Source: Legionella_C sp048541585
GTDB taxonomy: Bacteria > Pseudomonadota > Gammaproteobacteria > Legionellales > Legionellaceae
Assembly: GCF_048541585.1 (NCBI RefSeq)
Contig: NZ_CP183303.1
Coordinates: 186,001 to 250,000 of the forward strand
DNA length: 64,000 bases
Reading direction: 5' to 3'
In this document: positions 26,950-34,256 of the stretch, one piece after another
Position numbering within the stretch: the stretch's first letter is position 1
Layout: the number at the start of each line of letters is the position of its first letter
Translations under genes and position numbers: made by a program
The notes under the pieces: model-generated
Database searches by the model: none
What the model saw: the letters and a program-made list of their open reading frames with translations, nothing else
Told to the model about the DNA's origin: nothing

Positions 26950-27463
26950 AAGTTCAGCTCAAAGAAATATCGAATCTCTTAGTTTAATCGCACATCGTCT
27001 TGGAGATTTATGTGATGAAGTAACTTTTGTTGGGGGTTGTATCACAGGTTTATTAATAACAGATAAAGCAGCTCCAGATGTACGTTTTACTGTGGACGTA
27101 GATTGTATAGTCAACGTTATTACTAGACCGAGTTATTATGCTATTGCTGAAAAATTACGACAAAAAGGATTTAAGGAGCTAATTTCTGGTGATCATCCTA
27201 TATGCCGTTGGGATTGCGATGGCATTTTAATTGATGTCATGCCTATAGATAAAAGTGTCTTGGGGTTTTCTAATAAATGGTATAAAGACGCACAAGAAAA
27301 TTCTATCAAACATAGTATTTCTGACAATATAAATATAAAGGTTATTTCAGCACCTTATTTTCTAGCGACCAAGTTAGAGGCATTTAAGGATCGTGGGAAA
27401 CAGGATTTTTTATTAAGTCATGATTTGGAAGATATTATTTCAGTTATTGAGGGGGTGAAATAA
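26942..27463 (+). CDS. Nucleotidyltransferase-like protein, AbiEii/MNT-type candidate toxin
   Basis: A 173-residue protein with the pol-beta-type nucleotidyltransferase layout: VTFVGGCITGLL followed by FTVDVDCIV (Gly-Gly ... Asp-x-Asp) and a further acidic strand ILIDVMPID. The later YFLATKLEAFKDRGKQDFLLSHDLEDI is typical of AbiEii-like enzymes. It overlaps the winged-helix gene by 8 bases and the phosphoesterase by one (TAATG), so all three are translationally coupled. It could be a toxin or phage-defence effector; the substrate is unknown. Confidence 0.75.
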   Translation: MNRSSAQRNIESLSLIAHRLGDLCDEVTFVGGCITGLLITDKAAPDVRFTVDVDCIVNVITRPSYYAIAEKLRQKGFKELISGDHPICRWDCDGILIDVMPIDKSVLGFSNKWYKDAQENSIKHSISDNINIKVISAPYFLATKLEAFKDRGKQDFLLSHDLEDIISVIEGVK

Positions 27464-28280
27464 TGAATATCGCTTGGCTAACTGATATCCACCTCAACTT
27501 CTTAAAGATTGAGGCAAGAAAAAATTTTACCAACAGGTAATTGAAACTGGTGCAGATAAGATTTTGATTACTGGTGATATAGCTGAAGCAAAAGATGTGT
27601 GTGAAATTCTTCAAGAATTTAGCACACATACAAATAAGCTTATTTATTTTGTATTAGGTAATCACGACTACTACTTTAGCAGCGTTAATAATGTACGTGA
27701 AAAAGTTCGCGCTTTGTGTATTCAGAATAAAAACCTCATTTGGCTTGGGGAGCCTAAAACTGTAACATTAGCTGACGGTATTTTGTTAGTTGGGCATGAT
27801 GGATGGGCAGATGCGCGTTATGGGGATTTTGATCATAGCTTACTGAATCTAAATGATAGCCGTCTGATTGCTGAGTTATACCAGGCCTTTTTATTGAATA
27901 AGTCTGCTTTAAAAAGAGAAATGCAAAAATTGGCTGACACAGATGCGTCAGCTCTCCATGAGACATTATTTAATGCAATTGATACCAATATTAAAGAAGT
28001 GATTATTGCTACTCATATTCCACCATTTCCTGAAAGCAGTTGGCACAAGGATAAACCAAGCGATGAAAATTGGCTGCCTTATTTTGCTTCAAGAGCAACT
28101 GGGGATGTGATTATGAACTTTGTTAAAAAACATGCTGATATTCAGTTTTTAGTTTTATGCGGTCATACTCATACAGCAGTAACTATAAAACTTTCTGATC
28201 ATCTGATAATTAAATCAGGGCATGCTGAATATTATAAACCTAGAATTCAAGAAATTATTTTTGTAAGGACCGAAAAATAA
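27463..28280 (+). pseudogene. Metallophosphoesterase, interrupted by a frameshift in an A6 run
   Basis: The gene starts at ATG 27463 with MNIAWLTDIHLN (metal-binding Asp-x-His) and meets a stop at 27538-27540. The remainder continues in another frame, from about 27531, with ITGDIAE, LGNHDYY and CGHTHTA, completing the calcineurin-like motif set. Joining the frames at the A6 tract near 27520 gives one coherent protein of about 272 residues. A single extra A, or a -1 slip on A-AAA-AAT, would restore it. It may be a real pseudogene, a sequencing error in a homopolymer, or expressed by slippage. Third gene of the island operon. Confidence 0.75.
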
Positions 28281-28306
28281 TTATTTAAATATAATTCACA
28301 GTTTCT

Positions 28307-28876
28307 TTATGCAGTATTTTTTATGGTTTTAAATTGAGTGATGTCATTATTTTTTTGATAAATAGATATAGTTTGTTCATCAATGATCAGAAAACCATCA
28401 AAATCCTCTTGTTGAGCAAAGGCTGAGGGTAGAAATTTTTTGTCGAGATAATCTACATGAGTAGCCATTTGCCTTATCAATTCTTGAGATTCGGTCAATT
28501 TTAGTGCAAATTTATAGGCGAATACCATAAAGATTATAGATGCAACATTGAGCCCCATATGTCCAAAAAAAGTAGCTTTTTTATCTTGCCATACGGTATA
28601 TAAATAACCTATTTTAAAAAAAATACCAATGACAAATAACCAAGCAGGTATGCAGAGCATTAATGTTAGCAAGCTTAATGTATGAGGAAGTTGATTGGGA
28701 GACATATGAAAAAGGGTTTGTATTTCTTTAGAACTGATAATGTGCATTGACTGGTAGATTGCATACCCTAATATAGATCCACAGAAAGTAATAATAATTT
28801 TCCAAGGGGTTTCATTGTAATATTTAACTGTCTTTGGAAATAGTGGCCTATTGCTCTGCAGGCTGAAAAAGTGCAT
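28307..28876 (-). CDS. Membrane protein of the tmRNA-linked island
   Basis: A 189-residue protein with three hydrophobic segments (about 27-47, 66-95, 106-125) and a polar C-terminal tail of about 60 residues. No family is recognised and no good ribosome site precedes the ATG. An overlapping ORF in another frame starts at 28947 (MQTLFDILDFF, with a proper AGGT site) and carries another hydrophobic stretch. The two may be halves of one gene broken by an indel between about 28908 and 28877. It converges on the phosphoesterase. Confidence 0.5.
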   Translation of the reverse strand: MHFFSLQSNRPLFPKTVKYYNETPWKIIITFCGSILGYAIYQSMHIISSKEIQTLFHMSPNQLPHTLSLLTLMLCIPAWLFVIGIFFKIGYLYTVWQDKKATFFGHMGLNVASIIFMVFAYKFALKLTESQELIRQMATHVDYLDKKFLPSAFAQQEDFDGFLIIDEQTISIYQKNNDITQFKTIKNTA

Positions 28877-29061
28877 AGCAAGATAACAGGATAAATTATA
28901 AAAGGGCTACTTGAAAAAAAATCTAATATGTCGAATAAAGTCTGCATCTTAATTACCTGGATAATATGTATTATTGAAAGATTCCTATATCTATTCAAGG
29001 AATCTATGCCATTATAAAGAGAAGTAATAATTAAAGTAGTTATGTTTTAAACAAATAACTC

Positions 29062-29083
29062 TGGGGGTACATTTGGGGGTATA
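29062..29083. repeat. Tandem GGGGGTA motifs near the island end
   Basis: Two GGGGGTA direct repeats lie 12 bases apart (TGGGGGTACATTTGGGGGTA). I recall such pairs near the attachment ends of tyrosine-integrase elements, where they may be protein-binding sites. The position 60-80 bases inside the presumed att repeat fits. Confidence 0.45.
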
Positions 29084-29143
29084 TTTTTACTTCTAATGAA
29101 AATAACCCTTTAAATACAACACATTGATTAATCAATTAAATAG

Positions 29144-29155
29144 CCGCCGCCTCCA
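29144..29155 (+). repeat. att-like direct repeat, distal side
   Basis: An exact copy of CCGCCGCCTCCA from the tmRNA 3' end, in the same orientation. With the copy at 26281 it encloses the 2.9-kb island. No integrase gene remains between them. Confidence 0.65.
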
Positions 29156-29290
29156 TAACTTATTAATATAGATAATTTTTTCAAGCAATATCAATGTGAC
29201 ACTATATCTTTTTAAAGCTCAGCCTAAATCTCCAGTATTTCTAAAACCCTGCTTTGAATAATTTAGGCCTTTGTAGTTTTAAATTATCTC

Positions 29291-30103
29291 TTAAACAGCA
29301 ATTTTAGCTGTCAAATAAAGTTCGTTAGCTGATAAAGAGCCTGACCAACCAGGAATAGTCTCAGTCCTAATCGGTGCACTGGTAGCTGCACTCAACCGAG
29401 TAATTAAATTATTATTAGATACAAAATTCCCTGCATTGAAGTAACGGTAGCCGATATCAAAGCTGAATCTATTCATTTTCAACTCAAGGCCTGCATTTAA
29501 TTGCCAAGCAAACGATGCTTTAGTTAAATCTTGCATTACTGAGGTCACGCCTGAATTAGCATCTAAAACCGTATGAAAATTACTTATCGAGTTATATGAA
29601 ACACCAATCCCACCACCAATGATAGGTTGAATCAAAGCATAATTTCCTAGTTCATAAGCAAGTATATTAGACCACTCTCGTCCATAAAAAGTACCATTAA
29701 ACATTATAGCGTTACTATTTAAGTCAAAGTATCTTGTTCTGTTACCAAAGGGATTAGGATTATTTGATGCTTGAAATCTTTGATGTTTTCTGTATTTATA
29801 AATTCCACGATAGGTATAATTGATATCAACAGAGACTAGAGGATTAATCATATAACCAATTCCTGCGGTATAGATAGCTACCGTACCTAACTTGCTATCG
29901 TAACCATCTGGAGAGGGGTTCCAATGATTTGGATTAGTATTTATGTTGGAGGTATTAGACCAGCTAACGCCCGACCCAAATTCTAAGAACCAAGGCATAC
30001 AGGATAAATCAGCGCAAGATTTTATTTCTCCCATGGCTCCGGCGAATGAAATATTAAAAACTGTTGCTAAGACTGCGTAATTCAAAATTTTAATTTTTAA
30101 CAT
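29291..30103 (-). CDS. Outer-membrane beta-barrel protein (OmpA/opacity-like)
   Basis: A 270-residue exported protein. The signal peptide is about residues 1-23. The mature part has alternating amphipathic strands rich in aromatic residues and asparagine (VDINYTYRGIYKY, FSFDIGYRYFNAG) and ends LYLTAKIAV, a beta-barrel ending with alternating residues. Its size fits an eight-stranded barrel. There are two cysteines just after the mature start (SCADLSCMPW). Role unknown; adhesion or porin-like function is possible. Confidence 0.8.
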   Translation of the reverse strand: MLKIKILNYAVLATVFNISFAGAMGEIKSCADLSCMPWFLEFGSGVSWSNTSNINTNPNHWNPSPDGYDSKLGTVAIYTAGIGYMINPLVSVDINYTYRGIYKYRKHQRFQASNNPNPFGNRTRYFDLNSNAIMFNGTFYGREWSNILAYELGNYALIQPIIGGGIGVSYNSISNFHTVLDANSGVTSVMQDLTKASFAWQLNAGLELKMNRFSFDIGYRYFNAGNFVSNNNLITRLSAATSAPIRTETIPGWSGSLSANELYLTAKIAV

Positions 30104-30325
30104 TTATATCCTTATGGCTTGCTGTTTTTGGCTGTCGTTATGATATAACCAATAATCTTTTTACGTCTAGAAAAAGTATGAACAATAAAACTTTGCATAT
30201 CAAAACCTTAAGTAAGCTAAATGGTATATAAGTGCATAAAGTCGCTAGAAATTGTATTTTTACTTATAGCCTTAATTTCTATATAGTTTTTTATTCTTAT
30301 TTAAAATTTATAGGAATTAGGCAAC

Positions 30326-31849
30326 ATGCGATGGACCGAAGCAAATATCCCTGATTTAGCTGGAAAAACTGCGATTATTACGGGCGCAAATAGTGGTTTA
30401 GGTTATGAAACAGCAAGAGCATTGGCTGCTCGAGGTTGCGAAGTGATTATGGCGTGTCGGAATTTAGAAAAAGCACAAATAGCAAAAAAGAGTATAGAAA
30501 AACTTGTGCCTGAAGCCAATATTAAAATTGCAGAATTAGACTTAGCTAGTCTTGCTTCCATCGCTAACTTTTGTAACAACATTAAAGCCTCTCATTCTCA
30601 GATTGATATTTTGATTAATAATGCTGCTGTTTTAAATACTATACCTGGCAAAAAGACGAAAGAGGGTTTTGAGTTAATAATGGGTACCAACCATTTAGGG
30701 ACATTTACCTTAACAGTGCAATTGCTCCCCTTATTAGAAGCGGCAAATCAGGCCCGAATTGTTACCGTAAGTAGCTACTCACATAAATATGCAAAATTGA
30801 CACTTGCTGATTTAACGGCTTCCGATACAGCTGAGCAGTTAAAAACCTATGCTAAATCAAAATTAGCAAATTTATTATTTATTTTTGAATTAGCAAACCG
30901 ATTACAGGATAGCAATAGTCGAGTTATAAGTGTTGCAGCACATCCGGGATTTGCCGCCACAAGCTTAAGCGATGCTAAAGAAAGTGGAGCAAGTACTCAA
31001 TTTGCTTCTTTCATCCATTTTGGTATGCGCCTCTTTGCTCAAACAGCAGCACAGGGTGCTTTACCAATTTTGTATGCAGCAACGGCAAAGCCCGTAAAAA
31101 ATGGTGAATTTTATGGCCCAGATGGTTGGACTGGGATGGCAGGTTATCCAACTAAGCAACGTGCAGCAAAAGCAGCTTATAATAAAAATTTAGCGGTTCA
31201 ATTATGGGAGCGCTCAGAAGAGTTAACTAATATCAAATTTACAATTAAAAGCAATAAAGCTTTGGCAATTACACAAGCAAATCCGGTGCCTAAGTCAACT
31301 GAAAAAATAATAACCTTACTAAATAGAACCTTAGTACAAGCCAAACTTAATCCGATATCTAACACAAACTATCTTTTTTATGGTCAACCTGTTGATATTA
31401 ATGCTTCTGCTGCCACAATATGGAAATTAATGGCTGATGTAAATCACTACAATGACTTATCTCATGCTGCAATTGATGCGCACATCCAAGGTGCCTTAGT
31501 TGAGGGTAATGATATTAAATTAAAATTATTTCCCAACAATAATAAAGGAAAATTAATTCCTGCTGTTAATGAAAAAATCACAGTGGTTAATGAGAAGGCA
31601 AAAATATTGGGTTGGTCATTACCGTTACCCATGGGGTTGGGTTATACGCAACGCTACCAGTTTTTAGAACCGCTTACCAACAACAAATGCCGTTCTTATA
31701 TCATTGATTATATCCCATCGCCGGTAGGTTTCTTCTCTAAGCTGTTTATAGGTAAAACTATCAATCAAGCATTTACGCAATTAAACTTAGGTTTTAAAGA
31801 GGCGGCAGAAAAGTTAGAAACGGAAAGTTTCAGTCCAATGCTGAGGTAA
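30326..31849 (+). CDS. SDR-SRPBCC fusion protein
   Basis: A 507-residue protein. Residues 1-300 are a short-chain dehydrogenase of the retinol-dehydrogenase-like type, with the cofactor motif TGANSGLG from residue 19, INNAA around 98 and catalytic Y175-x-x-x-K179. From about residue 345 a separate domain starts (FYGQPVDINASAATIWKLMADV) that has the look of an SRPBCC/polyketide-cyclase ligand-binding fold and continues to the end. The first half probably oxidises or reduces a lipid-like alcohol or ketone; the second may bind it. Stand-alone genes. Confidence 0.8.
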   Translation: MRWTEANIPDLAGKTAIITGANSGLGYETARALAARGCEVIMACRNLEKAQIAKKSIEKLVPEANIKIAELDLASLASIANFCNNIKASHSQIDILINNAAVLNTIPGKKTKEGFELIMGTNHLGTFTLTVQLLPLLEAANQARIVTVSSYSHKYAKLTLADLTASDTAEQLKTYAKSKLANLLFIFELANRLQDSNSRVISVAAHPGFAATSLSDAKESGASTQFASFIHFGMRLFAQTAAQGALPILYAATAKPVKNGEFYGPDGWTGMAGYPTKQRAAKAAYNKNLAVQLWERSEELTNIKFTIKSNKALAITQANPVPKSTEKIITLLNRTLVQAKLNPISNTNYLFYGQPVDINASAATIWKLMADVNHYNDLSHAAIDAHIQGALVEGNDIKLKLFPNNNKGKLIPAVNEKITVVNEKAKILGWSLPLPMGLGYTQRYQFLEPLTNNKCRSYIIDYIPSPVGFFSKLFIGKTINQAFTQLNLGFKEAAEKLETESFSPMLR

Positions 31850-31869
31850 TTAAACTTACGTTAATATAT

Positions 31870-31925
31870 TAGACCTCTTGCATAACCTATTTATTTTACA
31901 CGATTGCTGTGTTGCAAGAGGTCTA
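31870..31925. terminator. Inverted repeat / terminator after the SDR-SRPBCC gene
   Basis: TAGACCTCTTGCA(T) at 31870-31883 pairs with TTGCAAGAGGTCTA at 31912-31925. It lies between convergent genes and shares its ends with the element at 19643-19784, so it is either a short relict of that family or a co-opted terminator. Confidence 0.6.
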
Positions 31926-31964
31926 TTGTATTTCTACCACCATTAAGAGCTTTTTAATGGACTC

Positions 31965-32267
31965 TTAATGCAAAGCTTGTAATTCTTTTATTTCTTTTTC
32001 CATTTTGGCAATTTTTGCTTGGCGGCAAGCTTTAACAGAGTCGTGGTTAACGGTTACATTGCTTACGGTATTGCCATATAGTAAAGGCTTCATGCAACCA
32101 AACCAGAAAGATCTAGCGCTAACGCCTTTATCAGTAAAGCCTGCACTTTTGCAAGCAGCCGCAATCGCTTTGCATCCTGAGTTCGCGTTATTGCTATCCA
32201 TAGTGGCTGCGAATGAAATTTGAGTTAGAAATAAAATAAAAGGGGCGATAAGAGAATGCTTACGCAT
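31965..32267 (-). CDS. Small exported cysteine-containing protein
   Basis: A 100-residue protein with a signal peptide (about residues 1-20, cleavage near SFAAT). The mature part has four cysteines (CKAIAAAC, FGCMKPLL, VKACRQA) and ends in a charged helix KMEKEIKELQALH. This pattern occurs in small periplasmic proteins of Legionella; the function is not known. The cysteines could form two disulfides. Confidence 0.7.
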   Translation of the reverse strand: MRKHSLIAPFILFLTQISFAATMDSNNANSGCKAIAAACKSAGFTDKGVSARSFWFGCMKPLLYGNTVSNVTVNHDSVKACRQAKIAKMEKEIKELQALH

Positions 32268-32559
32268 AGCTGAATATCCTTTTCATAAATTAAAATACAG
32301 AAAGTAATGCTAACGTAATTATATTAACATTCCTATAATAATGCTTTGTTACGAATAGAAATTAACTATTTTAATAATTATTAATAAGGCTAATATTAAC
32401 TGATTCAAGTTACCCGTTTATATGAAATAACAAGAGCTTAATAATTTCTCCAAGTGACCAGTAATTCTATTAAGTAAAATTAAATTTTTGCACATTATTT
32501 AAACACATCTATACTTTAAAATACTGATGTTTTGACGTATTTGAAGTAAGAGGTAAATA

Positions 32560-34254
32560 GTGGATCTTTATAATGCTGACTTTTATAGCATACTAAGGAT
32601 GTTGTTTTTTTTCATGACGATTGGGTTATTTATTATATTAGAAGCGTTTTATCCATTCCATAACTTAGGTAAAGAAGGAAAACAAAAACGCCGATTATTG
32701 AATTGGTCTTTAGGTATTATAAGTATTACTATCGCTCTTCCTTTAAGCACACTTTATACTGCTTGGTTTTGTGACCATTATAATTTTGGTATCTTCCATT
32801 TATTTCATACGCCCATTTGGCTCGTGTTTCTTTTATGGTTCTTGATAAATGATTTTATATATTATTCCTACCACCGAGTAAGTCATAGCTATTCCTTTTT
32901 TTGGTATTTTCATAAAGTTCATCACTCCGATAAATCGATAAATACAACAACAGCACTTCGCATTCACCCTGTTGAGGTCTGTGCTTTTAATATTTATAAA
33001 ATTAGTCTGATTGCCATTTTCGGCCCGTATTTCTTAGTGGTACTAATTTGCGATCTAATTCAGGCTATCATTGTCTTTTGGTCTCACTCTAATCTTAAAT
33101 GTAATAAAAGAATAGAGCATTTTTTAAGCATATTTATTGTAACGCCTAAGTCTCATATTCTGCACCATACGATAGATAACGATAATCGAAATTACGGCCT
33201 AGTCACGCCTTTATGGGATAATTTATTAGGAACTAGGTGTAAGCCTTTTTTTGAAGAGGAAGAGATTAAAAAATTAAAAGTAGGGTTAAATACAAATCAT
33301 TCTTATGAAAGCCTTACCAATATGCTCTTATTAGATCGGCTAAAAGAGGCATTAAAAAACATCCATTTTGCCCATTTTAAATATAGCTTGCTAACAGTTG
33401 GCCTGATGACAATCTTCTGGAGTTTAGCACTATTTTATCCTGTTATAACGCATGGTTTATTGGGAGTAAATGTTTGGTTGGCAATGATCTATTTAGTTTT
33501 ATCTTGCCATTTTACAATGATAGTTATTTCTATTTATTTACATCGTAGTGAAACTCACCGGGCAGTGAAGTTTCATCCTATCGTACGTCATATCTTTAGA
33601 TTTTGGCTCTGGTTAATGACAGGGGCAAGCCGACGTGAATGGGTTGCTGTCCATAGGGTGCATCATCAAAACACTGAAACAGAAAACGACCCACATAGCC
33701 CTGTTATTCATGGTTTAAAAACTATGTTTATTTCAGGCTTTGAACTTTATCACAAAGCAAAATCAGATAAAGTAGTCCAAAAGTATGGGATTATTACTGA
33801 TGACGATTACTTAGAAAAGTATTGTTATGATAAACATTCAACACTTGGGCCCATTATTTTCTTACTTATTGAAATGATTTTAATAGGTATATGGGCAATT
33901 CCTTTATGGACACTACAAATGATTATTCAAATTTTACTGCAAGCTAGTGTCATTAATGGTTTAGGCCATTATATTGGTTATCGTAATTTTGAAACAGAAG
34001 ATAATTCACGCAATATCACCGCCTTTGGCTTTTTCGTTGTAGGTGAAGAATTACATAATAATCATCACCAACATCCAGCTTGTGCTAAATTTTCTTATTA
34101 CGCTCATGAGTTAGATATGGGTTGGATTTATATTGTCTTGCTTAAAAAGCTTGGGCTGGCAAAAATTAAGTTAAGACCTTTAGTAAGGTCCAAATGGCAT
34201 CCGCCCGAAGAGAGATCATTGGACAAGACTAGTTATTATAATGATTTAACTTAA
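32560..34254 (+). CDS. Fatty acid/sterol hydroxylase - acyl desaturase fusion
   Basis: A 564-residue integral membrane protein with two di-iron units. Residues ~85-225 form a sterol-desaturase/fatty acid hydroxylase domain with histidine groups H105-RVSH, H118-KVHH and HH202/203 near DNDNRNYG. From about residue 275 an acyl-lipid desaturase follows, with boxes H328RSETH, H365RVHH and ELHNNHHQHP. The start is GTG 32560, with TAAGAGGT 7 bases upstream. It probably hydroxylates and desaturates membrane lipids or another acyl chain in the inner membrane. Both domains keep all their ligand histidines. Confidence 0.85.
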   Translation: MDLYNADFYSILRMLFFFMTIGLFIILEAFYPFHNLGKEGKQKRRLLNWSLGIISITIALPLSTLYTAWFCDHYNFGIFHLFHTPIWLVFLLWFLINDFIYYSYHRVSHSYSFFWYFHKVHHSDKSINTTTALRIHPVEVCAFNIYKISLIAIFGPYFLVVLICDLIQAIIVFWSHSNLKCNKRIEHFLSIFIVTPKSHILHHTIDNDNRNYGLVTPLWDNLLGTRCKPFFEEEEIKKLKVGLNTNHSYESLTNMLLLDRLKEALKNIHFAHFKYSLLTVGLMTIFWSLALFYPVITHGLLGVNVWLAMIYLVLSCHFTMIVISIYLHRSETHRAVKFHPIVRHIFRFWLWLMTGASRREWVAVHRVHHQNTETENDPHSPVIHGLKTMFISGFELYHKAKSDKVVQKYGIITDDDYLEKYCYDKHSTLGPIIFLLIEMILIGIWAIPLWTLQMIIQILLQASVINGLGHYIGYRNFETEDNSRNITAFGFFVVGEELHNNHHQHPACAKFSYYAHELDMGWIYIVLLKKLGLAKIKLRPLVRSKWHPPEERSLDKTSYYNDLT

Positions 34255-34256
34255 AT

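Noticed and set aside
28768..28947. Separate small membrane protein gene overlapping the 189-residue island protein
   Set aside because: The overlap of more than 100 bases is too long for two independent genes. I treat it as a possible displaced N-terminus and mention it in that entry.
26296..29143. Integrase or transposase in the tmRNA-linked island
   Set aside because: All frames were read; none carries tyrosine or serine recombinase motifs.
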